Assembly (NCBI RefSeq): GCF_963666675.1
Contig: NZ_OY762929.1
Span: forward strand, 1,364,001-1,428,000
DNA: 64,000 nucleotides
From: an uncultured Desulfobacter sp.
GTDB lineage: Bacteria > Desulfobacterota > Desulfobacteria > Desulfobacterales > Desulfobacteraceae
Direction of reading: 5' to 3'
The stretch's first letter is position 1. Each line of letters begins with the position of its first letter. The notes beneath the pieces are model-generated. The model was not told the DNA's origin. It ran no database searches and saw only the letters and a list, made by a program, of their open reading frames with translations. Positions 27,601 to 36,045 of this stretch are shown one piece after another. Made by a program: the position numbers and the translations under genes.

Positions 27601-28827
27601 TATGAGTTTACCGTGATTTACGGCGGCACGTTGCCGGATAACCAAGAGGATATTGTGATTGAATGGAAGTCTGAAACCGATTCAGGCACCATTGAACTGG
27701 AAGGCAACGAGGATGAAAATTCCCAGATTCTTGTGGCGGTGGACGGCATGACCATCGCCTTTGACAGCGGCACCCTGGTGAACGGTGATGTTTTTTATGT
27801 GACCACTGATGATACTGGCAACGTGGTTGCCGATGCTGCTGGCAATACCATTCAAAGCCTGTCGGACTGGCACTGGACCCTGGACTCCTTTACCGATGAG
27901 TTTAACCGGAGCGCAGGCGGTGTCACGGCTTCGGTGACACAGAACAACTCCGTTAAATTTAATACCAATGATGATTATTGCGCCATTGAAAACGTAACCT
28001 GTTCAGGCAGTAACAACATTGATGAAGAAAATTACAACATCACGGTCTTAAATTACGGCGCCCTTGAATTTGAAGCCGAGGCCCTTGAATTTAAGCGCAC
28101 CAACGGGACATGGCATGTTGTAAACGATCCCACGGGCAGTACCATCTCCATTGTTCCGGAAGACGGTGATGATGACGGCTTTCAAATTGATCTGGATGGT
28201 GACGGTATCGGGGATATGGAAATCAGCTTTGACCAATCCGTTTCAGGGGACGGATATATCCGCATGGACCTGGTCTCCAGGGATGCAGACGATCTCTCCT
28301 ATACCTTTGCAGGTAATGAAGACGGGGACAGCGGCGTTGCCGCGGCCCTTGGGGTGAACACCTTTTTTACCGGAACGGATACAGCCACCATTGGCGTCAA
28401 CAATGTGGTGGCCGACGGCGATCTGCTGGCTTCGGGTTTTCTGGACACCGAAACCTTTGCACTTGCGGCCGGTGACAACAGCAATGCCCTGGCCATGGCC
28501 GACACCCGCTACGACAGTGTTGACATGAAAGCCTATACTTATACCCGGGGGGAAGGGATGACGATTACGGTTACCAGCACCTCCCTGGATGATTACCAGG
28601 CGTCTTTGGTCTCGACCCTCGGGTCCCGGGCGGCGGGTATTAATTCGGCTTTGGAGTATTCCGAAAGCCTGGTATACCAGCTGACCGAGCAGCGGGATTC
28701 AACATCCGCCGTGTCCCTGGATGAGGAAATGATTAACCTGACAGCCCAGCAGCAGGCCTATCTTGCTGCAACTAAACTGCTGACAACGGTGCAGGCAATG
28801 TTTGATGCCCTGCTTGCAACACGTTGA
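24652..28827 (+). CDS. flgK: Flagellar hook-filament junction protein 1, giant
   Basis: FlgK joins hook and filament. The N-terminus (LNAILNTASNAVTAYQAAISVTGQNIANAD) and the C-terminus (SLDEEMINLTAQQQAYLAATKLLTTVQAMFDALL) are canonical. The protein has 1391 residues, about 2.5 times the usual 550. The insertion runs from about residue 330 to 1260 and consists of Asp/Ser/Thr-rich beta-type repeats, with calcium-binding-like DLDGDGIGD near 1180. It shares a domain with FlgL: the NDxTGSTI...DLDGDGIGD segment resembles NDPGYGLNAEI...DVNDDGESD in FlgL. Overlaps the flgN-like gene by 4 bp. Confidence 0.93.
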   Translation: MSSLNAILNTASNAVTAYQAAISVTGQNIANADNDDYSIQSVELSTTPTVNVGGNLYGTGATVSSVTNSVNQLLENALTSELSTQAALEEAQMYISSIEDLFSEDSDDSLNTLLDAYWSSWEDLSNNPAGETEQNAVYDAGLNLTKRMNAIDAGLSDLTDDMNREISSAVTEVNSIAEQIASLNISIITAESGGGNANDLEDERNALVDDLGKLIDIDITVKEDGSYLILTNGLPLAEDGISYDLSIKQGSIYWTGKSGNTYDITDEISGGAIAGWLEIRDAVIPQTQAEFDEFAANLIWTLNYQHSQGAGQTYFSGVLEGTNEAGKSGTFDSLHYGDEIDYTKDFSMVIQDATDTASTYQTATVDMGISTSDISNITGTGEDDSIYELTVIDEGTLGEQTIVQSSGSLLGGASYSASGIDNALDAALAEQTLTINHGSEIQYLKISDSGSGAARSAADIAKELSGMDGITAYGASTSAHFDLSGITSANDGDIVQFTLYVDQLPEKFSFTVDASKGTLAAQFEDALKAAAQSINEANQNTDLAVSGTSIESVSGATLGIYDFEVVDNAGITLSNFQNFDTDDVVTFTLATSGTTTQSIDVNVYLTDVDTSDSAQVAQAFYNAISNSLEDNDTISVTLDADTDKLTILTTDESDMALSSGSGDTGNNASVNITGVGSSGLVSDGQFVFNGSDVDSATASTSTGDELYVSLDAGGSETQTLQETSSGANDAVAIVGSVTIIMDPGMEISSDDDTNAGLFGTTGNSGSASGIITLGGPDGYQGFDNGDTISFELDGVTVSYNIVGALTDTQQAVLLASEIDTALTAASVTGYQVIRNGSSVSILKTADQQEDAMTITNFTDSTADAVLNVSTGTGEGTEAPENNVLVSGSTIKNSTTAATFADPAIIYWEILDKSGYSTGESGYVEIDESGVVEITEQGKTTLSFDISDGSLVGGNTLRINTDADGHADTLEGTVTGKAASVDDTYEFTVIYGGTLPDNQEDIVIEWKSETDSGTIELEGNEDENSQILVAVDGMTIAFDSGTLVNGDVFYVTTDDTGNVVADAAGNTIQSLSDWHWTLDSFTDEFNRSAGGVTASVTQNNSVKFNTNDDYCAIENVTCSGSNNIDEENYNITVLNYGALEFEAEALEFKRTNGTWHVVNDPTGSTISIVPEDGDDDGFQIDLDGDGIGDMEISFDQSVSGDGYIRMDLVSRDADDLSYTFAGNEDGDSGVAAALGVNTFFTGTDTATIGVNNVVADGDLLASGFLDTETFALAAGDNSNALAMADTRYDSVDMKAYTYTRGEGMTITVTSTSLDDYQASLVSTLGSRAAGINSALEYSESLVYQLTEQRDSTSAVSLDEEMINLTAQQQAYLAATKLLTTVQAMFDALLATR

Positions 28828-28858
28828 TCGGTAACACAGATCTTACAGGAGGTCTGCC

Positions 28859-30808
28859 ATGAGAGTAGCAACCATAAGCATTTACAAGCAAGCCACATAT
28901 CAGCTTGGACGCCTTACCTCTGATTTGAACGAGGCCAATGAATCCGTATCCACCAATCTGAAAATCAGTGCCGCATCTGATGATCCAACGGGGATGAACC
29001 AGGTGCTTTCCATCAATTCGGAGTTGGCGGCATTGGACCAGTATCAGGTGAATGTGGATCAGGCCCAGAATGTACTGACCACGGCCGAAACCGCCCTTGA
29101 CGCCGTGGCGGATCAATTGGCTGAAATGAAGCTTTTGGCCTCATCTTTGGCCAATGCCTCGGCTTCTGATCAGGAGCGCGCCAATGCTGCCGAAAGTATG
29201 CTGGTTTACCTGGACGGCCTGATGGACCTTGCCAATACCAATGCCTATGGCGGATATGTGTTCGCCGGTGATGATAATCAGACAACCCCGTTTACCTATG
29301 ACGATGATGATAATCCCACCAGCGTAACCTACAACGGCAGCACCGACAGCGTAAACATCAGTATTTCTGAAAATACCACCATATCTTTAAACTGCTGCGG
29401 CAGTGATATGTTTTATGAAGATGAGATCATCGTAGATACCACGAACAACAGCATCGTTTTCAGTGAAGATGCAGGTATGGGCCAAGACAATATTTTGACC
29501 ATTGAGACGACAATTGAGGGGGGGGGCTACACCAAAGAGGAACTTGCGGATGTTGTGGCCCGGACATTGACCAAGGCCTCCGAAGAATATGGATACGGTG
29601 TGGTGTATGAGGTGGCATATGATGAAACGGCCAACACCTTTTTCATGGGGACGGACGGCAGTAGTACCGCCGTTACTGCTACCTTTGAGAACGTTGAGAC
29701 CCAGGCCGCTGACATCGCCAATGTTGAATCTGAGGGTCAGGATTTTGATAACCTTGAACTTCGAATTATAAACGACGATGCCCTGACCCAATATACACCG
29801 GATGACGGCTCGGAACCCATTACCTTGACCTATACGGCCAACGATACCTGGCGGGTCTCCAATGACCCGGGGTACGGGCTTAATGCCGAAATCGGGTCAA
29901 ACGGCGATACCATCGAAATTGATGTGAATGATGACGGGGAGTCCGACCTTGTCATTGATCTGAACCAGACCCCCGAAGAGGGAACGACCATCTCCTTTGA
30001 CATTACCCAGGGGTATGAAAATACGAGTATCCTTACGGATCTTGGGTTTGACAGGCAAACCGTAACGATTGCCCCGGTGACCGGCGATGGGCCGGTGGCA
30101 AAAACCGTTACCGTTGTGGCAGGTGGAAACGACACCATTGATTTTACGGAAACCACAGCGGATGGCGAAACCGGCGTACAGCTGACGGCCACCATAGAGG
30201 CCGGTACTTACGCGGATGCCCAATCCTATGCCGGGGCCGTGGAGGAGGCGTTGGAAGCAGCGTCCGCTGAAAACGGAAACCGGGTGAACTACTCGGTTGA
30301 GTATAATGGAGACACCAAAAAAATCACCATCAGTGAGGATATTGATACCGGCCGCAGGCTTGAATCCTTTGAACTGCTTTTTTCATCCGGCACCCATACC
30401 GATACCAGTGCCGCATCAAATCTTGGGTTTGGTAACAAAGATGTTTCCTCCGCTTCTGTGGAAGGCCAAGAGGTCACCTGGAGTATCTGGGATACGGTGT
30501 TTGATTTTAAGGAAGCGCTGGAAAATGATGATGTGAACGGTATTGAACGGGCGATGACCCGGCTGGAAAATCATTATGAAAGTTTGACATCAAACATTTC
30601 AGCGGTGGGTACAATTTATAACCGTACCACCACCACCGAAACCACTATCACAGATTCTGATTTGACATTGACCTCCCAGCGTTCCACGGTTCGGGATGCG
30701 GATACCGTGGAGGCCATTATGAAGCTTAAATCGTCCCAGACCGTTTATGAAGCGGCGTTGAGTTCGACATCTTCGGTTATGGGGTTAAGTCTTGTAGACT
30801 ATCTGTGA
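28859..30808 (+). CDS. flgL: Flagellar hook-filament junction protein 3, enlarged
   Basis: FlgL forms the layer between FlgK and flagellin. The N-terminus (MRVATISIYKQATYQLGRL, with LKISAASDDPTGM) and the C-terminal helix (EAIMKLKSSQTVYEAALSS) are conserved. Its 649 residues are about twice the usual length. The extra part holds two copies of one module (residues 197-265 and 424-530), a module also present once in FliD here, and between them a calcium-motif-like domain (DVNDDGESD near 355). Ribosome site ACAGGAGG, 31 bp after flgK. No csrA or fliW follows. Confidence 0.93.
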   Translation: MRVATISIYKQATYQLGRLTSDLNEANESVSTNLKISAASDDPTGMNQVLSINSELAALDQYQVNVDQAQNVLTTAETALDAVADQLAEMKLLASSLANASASDQERANAAESMLVYLDGLMDLANTNAYGGYVFAGDDNQTTPFTYDDDDNPTSVTYNGSTDSVNISISENTTISLNCCGSDMFYEDEIIVDTTNNSIVFSEDAGMGQDNILTIETTIEGGGYTKEELADVVARTLTKASEEYGYGVVYEVAYDETANTFFMGTDGSSTAVTATFENVETQAADIANVESEGQDFDNLELRIINDDALTQYTPDDGSEPITLTYTANDTWRVSNDPGYGLNAEIGSNGDTIEIDVNDDGESDLVIDLNQTPEEGTTISFDITQGYENTSILTDLGFDRQTVTIAPVTGDGPVAKTVTVVAGGNDTIDFTETTADGETGVQLTATIEAGTYADAQSYAGAVEEALEAASAENGNRVNYSVEYNGDTKKITISEDIDTGRRLESFELLFSSGTHTDTSAASNLGFGNKDVSSASVEGQEVTWSIWDTVFDFKEALENDDVNGIERAMTRLENHYESLTSNISAVGTIYNRTTTTETTITDSDLTLTSQRSTVRDADTVEAIMKLKSSQTVYEAALSSTSSVMGLSLVDYL

Positions 30809-30813
30809 TTACT

Positions 30814-30934
30814 GTTTGAACGAACAGTCACCCATCTGCGGCGTTGCATCAAAAGTTGCAATCCTCACAACCATGAGGTTGCTCCGGTTACAAATTTTGC
30901 TGCGCCTTGCATCTGGGTAACTCTTCGTCCAAAC
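30814..30934. repeat. Large imperfect palindrome between convergent genes
   Basis: The arms GTTTGAACGAACAGTCACCC (from 30814) and, on the other strand, GTTTGGACGAAGAGTTACCC (from 30934) match at 16 of 20 positions and the similarity continues inward (CTGCGGCG against ATGCAAGGCG). It lies between the ends of flgL and the minus-strand gene at 30959, so it could act as a bidirectional transcription stop; it also looks like a mobile palindromic repeat. Confidence 0.65.
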
Positions 30935-30958
30935 CCCAAACCAAACGGAGAGAGCGAT

Positions 30959-31600
30959 TTAGAATAAATATTTCCAGACTTTCCAGCCGACTTTTTCTTC
31001 GCGCTGCCATCCGGTGGGTACCTGCATCAGGTTTTCCGGGTTCTGGTTTTTCAAATCATTTATTTTTTTCTGTTTTTCCTGTTCCATCTGTTCCCAGGTG
31101 ACGGTGGTGCGGTCAAATACTTTGTGGTTGATGGCCGCGGCAATACGGTCCACCTTTTTGATCAGGTCATCACTGTTTTTGGACTGTTCAAAAAACGCCA
31201 TGTACTGTTTTTCAGCGGTGTCAAACACCTTGGCATCAATGCTGAATGAACCTGCAAGGCTGGTGATGGTGCCGTAAAGCACATATTTGGAGCCGGTTTT
31301 CCGGGCCGCTTCATGGATCAGTTCATTGCCGGAAAGTTTTTTTAATCCGGCCTCCAGGGCTGCCATTTTTTTAGGCGGGATCACAACCACTTTTTCAGGG
31401 TCGGTGAGCCTGGAATAGAACATGGTTGAGATACCTTTTTTAAGGTAGTCCAGGTTCGTATCCTGATCGGTATTGATATCAAAGGAGAGGACAGCAAGGG
31501 TTTCAGGGGGCTTGGCAAGGGCCGTGTATGGCAGGATCAATCCGCCGAGTATGAAAACGGATATCATCGCTTTAATAAAAAAAGTATGTGGTTTTTTCAT
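30959..31600 (-). CDS. Exported hypothetical protein, TolB-N/FlgO-like
   Basis: A 213-residue protein with a signal peptide (hydrophobic residues 10-27, cleavage after ALA). The following LAVLSFDINTDQDTNLDYLKKGISTMFYSRL segment, and then GSKYVLYGTITSLAGSFSIDAKVFD, resemble the alpha/beta domain at the N-terminus of TolB and of FlgO-type outer-membrane-associated proteins. A lysine-rich helix (QEKQKKINDLKNQNPE) and an aromatic C-terminus follow. The ribosome site is AAGGGA. It is 12 bp downstream of gatB and probably co-transcribed with it; location next to flagellar genes is suggestive only. Confidence 0.6.
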   Translation of the reverse strand: MKKPHTFFIKAMISVFILGGLILPYTALAKPPETLAVLSFDINTDQDTNLDYLKKGISTMFYSRLTDPEKVVVIPPKKMAALEAGLKKLSGNELIHEAARKTGSKYVLYGTITSLAGSFSIDAKVFDTAEKQYMAFFEQSKNSDDLIKKVDRIAAAINHKVFDRTTVTWEQMEQEKQKKINDLKNQNPENLMQVPTGWQREEKVGWKVWKYLF

Positions 31601-31611
31601 TTTGTTTTCCC

Positions 31612-33036
31612 TTACAGTTTTGATTTGAGCATGGGCGTGACCACTTTGGGGTCTGCCTTACCCCGGGTCTTTTTCATGACCTGACCCATGAAAAAGCTGA
31701 ACAGTTTGGTTCTGCCGGCTCTGTAAGCTTGAACCTCGTCCGGGTTTTCATTAATTATTTCATCCACCATGGCTTCAAGTTCACCCTGGTCCGATACCTG
31801 TTCGAGGCCTTTTTCCTTGACGATGGCTTCCGGGTCTTTGCCGGTTTCAACCATGAGTTCAAAAACCGTTTTGGCCGCATTGGCATTGATCCGGGAGGAT
31901 TCCAACAGGCCAAGCAGTTTTGAAAACCCTTCGGCGTCAACGGGTGATTCATTGATTTCAATGCCCCTGGTGTTCAGCATGGCCATGAGCGTGGTCATGA
32001 TCCAGTTGGCGGCCTGCTTGATGTTTTCCAGCGGCTTAATTGTTTTTTCAAAAAAGTTGGCCATGTCCAGGCTGGCGGTTAATACACCGGCATCATAGTC
32101 GGACAGCTTGTATTCCTCTATAAACCGCTGTTTTTTCTCATCGGGCAGTTCGGGCATGCTGCTGCGGACGTCCTGGATCCAGGCATCGTCCACAATGAGC
32201 GGCACAAGATCGGGATCAGGAAAATATCTGTAATCGTGGGCCTCTTCCTTGCCGCGCATGGATGCGGTGCGGTTTTTGTTGGGATCCCACAGACGGGTCT
32301 CCTGGATCACCTCACCCCCTTCTTCAAGGACATAGGTCTGGCGCTGGATTTCGTAGAGAATGGCCTTTTCCACATTTTTAAAGGAGTTCAGATTTTTAAG
32401 CTCGGTACGGGTACCGAACTCCTCCTGGCCCACGGGCCGCAAAGAGATGTTGGCGTCACATCTGAATGAGCCCTGTTCCATGTTGCCGTCGCACACATCA
32501 ATGTACCTTAAAATGGCGTGCAGTTTTCTCAGGTATGCGCCTGCCTGGGCAGCCGTGCGAAGGTCGGGTTCACTGACAATTTCAATGAGGGGAACCCCTG
32601 TTCTGTTCAGGTCCACCATGCTTTTGCCCCGCAGGGGATCATGGATCAGTTTTCCGGCATCTTCTTCCATGTGAATGCGGGTGATGCCGATGCGCGTTTG
32701 CGTTTCATCCACTTCGATATCTAAAAAGCCGTGTTCGGCAATGGGTTTTGCAAACTGGGAGATCTGGTACCCCTTGGGAAGATCCGGGTAAAAATAATTT
32801 TTTCTGTCAAACCGGCTTTCCCGGTTGATGGTGCAGTTGGTGGCAAGACCAGCCTTGATGGCAAAGGTCACGGCTTTTTTATTCAGTACCGGCAACACCC
32901 CGGGCATGCCTGTGCACACCGGGCAGGTATTGGCGTTTGGGGCCTTGCCGAAAGCGGTTGAACAGTTGCAGAATATTTTTGTTTTAGTTTTGAGCTGGGC
33001 GTGGACTTCTAATCCGATAACAGGTTCAAATGCCAT
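31612..33036 (-). CDS. gatB: Asp-tRNA(Asn)/Glu-tRNA(Gln) amidotransferase subunit B
   Basis: GatB is the kinase/tRNA-binding subunit of GatCAB, which converts misacylated Glu-tRNA(Gln) and Asp-tRNA(Asn). Diagnostic segments are IGLEVHAQL at the start, CPVCTGMPG, DLPKGYQISQF, EEDAGKLIHD, DLNRTGVPLIEIVSEPD and the C-terminal YqeY-like tail (VDEIINENPDEV, GQVMKKTRGKADP). I start it at ATG 33036 (MAFEPVIG), giving 474 residues; a longer frame to 33081 adds 15 non-conserved residues. gatA and gatC are not nearby. Confidence 0.95.
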   Translation of the reverse strand: MAFEPVIGLEVHAQLKTKTKIFCNCSTAFGKAPNANTCPVCTGMPGVLPVLNKKAVTFAIKAGLATNCTINRESRFDRKNYFYPDLPKGYQISQFAKPIAEHGFLDIEVDETQTRIGITRIHMEEDAGKLIHDPLRGKSMVDLNRTGVPLIEIVSEPDLRTAAQAGAYLRKLHAILRYIDVCDGNMEQGSFRCDANISLRPVGQEEFGTRTELKNLNSFKNVEKAILYEIQRQTYVLEEGGEVIQETRLWDPNKNRTASMRGKEEAHDYRYFPDPDLVPLIVDDAWIQDVRSSMPELPDEKKQRFIEEYKLSDYDAGVLTASLDMANFFEKTIKPLENIKQAANWIMTTLMAMLNTRGIEINESPVDAEGFSKLLGLLESSRINANAAKTVFELMVETGKDPEAIVKEKGLEQVSDQGELEAMVDEIINENPDEVQAYRAGRTKLFSFFMGQVMKKTRGKADPKVVTPMLKSKL

Positions 33037-33176
33037 GTGATGTTTGATTCCTTTGGGTGCCCGGTGCATGAAGGCACCCATGCCCGGGGTTGAGTTCTTA
33101 ACAGCCTTCCTTTATAACCTTGATATTTTTAATAATCAAGGGTACCTCTAATAAAAGGTGAAAAGGAACTTTTTCA

Positions 33177-33368
33177 ATGAAATTTTTTTTCTGTGTGATG
33201 GGCATGGTCATGATTGTGGAAGGGCTGCCCTATTTCATCTCGCCGCATAAAATGCGCGAGATGGTCATGATGATCCTGCAAATGCCAGAAAACGCTTTGA
33301 GGCGGTTCGGCTTTTTTATGATGTTGGCGGGACTTGTGGTGGTATACCTTGCCATGGAGATGGGTTGA
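33177..33368 (+). CDS. DUF2065 family small membrane protein
   Basis: A 63-residue protein with two hydrophobic helices (residues 2-20 and 43-60) and the motif EGLPYFISPHKMREM between them, the signature of the YjeT/DUF2065 family. The function of the family is unknown. Its TGA overlaps the queA start (TGATG), so the two are translationally coupled. It is divergent from gatB; a 7-bp inverted repeat (CCTTGAT/ATCAAGG, 33118-33141) in the shared upstream region could be an operator. Confidence 0.8.
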   Translation: MKFFFCVMGMVMIVEGLPYFISPHKMREMVMMILQMPENALRRFGFFMMLAGLVVVYLAMEMG

Positions 33369-34459
33369 TGTACAATTTGTCTGATTATTGCTATAATTTG
33401 CCCGAATCGTTGATTGCCCAATCGCCTTGTGAACACAGAAGTCTGTCCCGGCTCATGCACCTGGACCGCAAAACCCATGCGATCAATCATCGCAGGTTCT
33501 TTGATATTGTTGATATGCTGCACCCCGGTGATCTGCTGGTGGTCAACGACACCCGGGTGGTGCCGGCACGGCTTTTGGGCCATAAGCCCACAGGCGGGCG
33601 CGTAGAGGTGCTTATTATTGATTATGCCGCCGGCATGAAACATCTGGCCGAGACAGGGCGGTTTCAATGCGATTGCCTGATCCGGGCCTCGCGCAGACCG
33701 GAACCGGGCACGGTGCTCAATTTAGGTGAGGATATCAAGGCCACCGTGATGGAACACCGGGAGCGGATCTCGGTGGTCTCTTTCGATGGCGGTCATCATT
33801 TTTTATCCCAATTGAAAAAAGCCGGCAAAATGCCCCTGCCGCCCTATATTAAGCGGAATCAGGATCCGGGGCCGGAGAACGGGTCTTCGGCACAAACCGA
33901 TGAGCAACGAGACCGGCACGATTACCAGACGGTTTATGCAAACGCCGAAGGGGCCGTGGCCGCGCCCACGGCCGGGCTTCATTTTACAGAAGATCTGCTG
34001 GCAACGCTTGCGCAAAAAAATGTGGAGGTGGCCCGGATTACCCTGCACGTGGGGTACGGCACCTTTGTCCCGGTGCGGGTAACCGATATCCGGGATCATC
34101 AGATTCACTCGGAATATTTTATTGTGGATGACCGGACGGCCCAAAAGATTAACCAGGCCCATGGCGAAGGCCGCAGGGTTATCGCCGTGGGAACCACGTC
34201 CGTGCGTACCCTGGAATTTTGCACCAATGATGACGGCATCATTTCTGCCGGCCAGGGCCGGTGTGACCTGTTTATTTATCCAGGCTACCGGTTTAAGTGT
34301 GTGGATGCCATGATTACCAATTTTCATCTGCCTGAATCCACATTGCTCATGCTGATCTCCGCCTTTTACGACCGGGAACGGATTTTGGATGCCTACCAGG
34401 TTGCAGTGGATGAAAAATACCGGTTTTTCAGCTATGGTGATGCCATGTTTATCGCGTGA
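33368..34459 (+). CDS. queA: S-adenosylmethionine:tRNA ribosyltransferase-isomerase
   Basis: QueA adds the cyclopentene moiety of SAM to preQ1 in tRNA, forming epoxyqueuosine. It has 363 residues from the ATG at 33368. Motifs include LPESLIAQSPCEHRSLSRLM, VVNDTRVVPARL, YQTVYANAEGAVAAPTAGLHFT and YPGYRFKCVDAMITNFHLPEST. The start overlaps the DUF2065 stop. It is followed by tgt, completing two steps of queuosine insertion in one operon. Confidence 0.97.
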   Translation: MYNLSDYCYNLPESLIAQSPCEHRSLSRLMHLDRKTHAINHRRFFDIVDMLHPGDLLVVNDTRVVPARLLGHKPTGGRVEVLIIDYAAGMKHLAETGRFQCDCLIRASRRPEPGTVLNLGEDIKATVMEHRERISVVSFDGGHHFLSQLKKAGKMPLPPYIKRNQDPGPENGSSAQTDEQRDRHDYQTVYANAEGAVAAPTAGLHFTEDLLATLAQKNVEVARITLHVGYGTFVPVRVTDIRDHQIHSEYFIVDDRTAQKINQAHGEGRRVIAVGTTSVRTLEFCTNDDGIISAGQGRCDLFIYPGYRFKCVDAMITNFHLPESTLLMLISAFYDRERILDAYQVAVDEKYRFFSYGDAMFIA

Positions 34460-34528
34460 CAGGTGGGTGATTTGAATTTCACTGCGACGAAATCCACAAC
34501 AAACGTTTTTTCATAAAAGATATAAAAG

Positions 34529-35659
34529 ATGCTTACATTTGACCTGATAAAAGATAACAGCAAACGAGATGAAGGCCGGGACCGCTCCCGTCTGGGGCGG
34601 ATTACCACGGACCACGGGGTGATTGAAACCCCGATTTTCATGCCTGTGGGGACTGTGGGGTCGGTCAAGGCCGTGTCCAAGGAAGATCTCGAACATTGCG
34701 GAGCCCAGATTATTCTTGGCAACACCTATCATTTGTACCTGCGGCCGGGCTGTGAAGTCATTGAAACCATGAAAGGGCTTCATTCGTTTACGGCCTGGGA
34801 CAAGCCCATGCTCACCGATTCCGGCGGGTTTCAGTTTTTCTCTTTGGCAAAACTGGCCAAGTTCACCGATGAGGGCGTTCATTTCCAATCCCACATTGAC
34901 GGCTCCCGGCACTTTTTCTCCCCGGAACGGGCGGTTGAGATCCAGATGATTCTGGGCTCGGATATCATGATGTCCCTGGACTGGTGCCAGGGGCATCCGG
35001 CGACGGACCAGCAGGTGGCGGACGCCTTGAACAAAACCACGGCCTGGGCCCAAAGAGGCTTTGATTTCTGGCAGGAGAACGGTGCAATCAATAACCTGTT
35101 CGGCATTGTCCAGGGCGGCATGATCAAAGAACTACGCTCTTTATCCGCCGAACAGATTACGGCCATTGATTTTCCCGGATTTGCCATCGGCGGCCTTTCC
35201 GTGGGAGAGCCCACCGATGTGATGTATGAGATGGCTGATCACACCCTGCCGCTTCTGCCGTCCCACAAACCCCGGTACATTATGGGGGTGGGCACACCTG
35301 AAAATCTGGTCACCCTGGTGGGGATGGGATGCGATATGTTCGACTGTGTGATGCCCTCCAGAAATGCCAGAAACGGCCAGCTGTTTACCCATACCGGTAC
35401 CGTGAATATCCCCAATGCCAGGTACAAGACAGACGAGCGGCCCATTGACGAAAGCTGCGGGTGCTACACCTGCCGCAACTACTCCCGGGCCTACCTGCGA
35501 CATCTGTATAAATCCCGGGAGCTATTGTCCTATCGCCTGAACACCATTCATAATCTCTATTATTATCTTGACCTTATGGCCAAAATGCGTCATGCAATAA
35601 AAGAAGACAAGTTCCCGGAATTCCAACAACAATTTTTTAAAGCAAGGCAGGATCAGTAA
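34529..35659 (+). CDS. tgt: tRNA-guanine transglycosylase
   Basis: Tgt swaps guanine 34 for preQ1 in GUN-anticodon tRNAs. The 376-residue sequence carries the TPIFMPVGT, DSGGFQ (catalytic Asp region), GGLSVGEP and DCVMPSRNARNG motifs, and the zinc ligands in CGCYTCRNYSRAYL near residues 308-316. It follows queA by 69 bp and is 2 bp from hypA. Confidence 0.97.
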   Translation: MLTFDLIKDNSKRDEGRDRSRLGRITTDHGVIETPIFMPVGTVGSVKAVSKEDLEHCGAQIILGNTYHLYLRPGCEVIETMKGLHSFTAWDKPMLTDSGGFQFFSLAKLAKFTDEGVHFQSHIDGSRHFFSPERAVEIQMILGSDIMMSLDWCQGHPATDQQVADALNKTTAWAQRGFDFWQENGAINNLFGIVQGGMIKELRSLSAEQITAIDFPGFAIGGLSVGEPTDVMYEMADHTLPLLPSHKPRYIMGVGTPENLVTLVGMGCDMFDCVMPSRNARNGQLFTHTGTVNIPNARYKTDERPIDESCGCYTCRNYSRAYLRHLYKSRELLSYRLNTIHNLYYYLDLMAKMRHAIKEDKFPEFQQQFFKARQDQ

Positions 35660-35661
35660 GT

Positions 35662-36012
35662 ATGCATGAGATGGGTATCGCCCAGCAACTGGTAAATATC
35701 GCCCTGGATGCCATCCCCGATGACATTGAAAATCCCAGGGTGGAAAAGATGAGTTTAAGGATCGGCAAACTGGCGGCGGTGGTGGAGCACAGCCTCACCT
35801 TTTGCCTGGAGGTCATCACCAAGGATACGCCCCTTGAAGGCGCTGAAGTGATCATCGACGAGGTGCCGGTGTCGCTGCGCTGTGAAAGTTGTAACCATGA
35901 ATGGCAGACCGATGCCCCCGCCTTTGGGTGCCCTGCGTGCAAAGACGGGCAGGTGAAAATGACTTCGGGGCGGGAGATTGAAATCTCATCCATCGAACTG
36001 GCAGACGATTAG
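35662..36012 (+). CDS. hypA: Hydrogenase maturation nickel chaperone
   Basis: HypA delivers nickel during [NiFe]-hydrogenase assembly. The 116-residue protein has the N-terminal nickel ligand H2 (MHEMGIAQ) and a zinc domain with CESC and CPAC (about residues 74-77 and 92-95). It begins 2 bp after tgt, an unusual link between queuosine and hydrogenase genes. hypB follows after 33 bp. Confidence 0.94.
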   Translation: MHEMGIAQQLVNIALDAIPDDIENPRVEKMSLRIGKLAAVVEHSLTFCLEVITKDTPLEGAEVIIDEVPVSLRCESCNHEWQTDAPAFGCPACKDGQVKMTSGREIEISSIELADD

Positions 36013-36045
36013 ACCATTGAGTAATAAAAAAATGAGAGACAGCAT

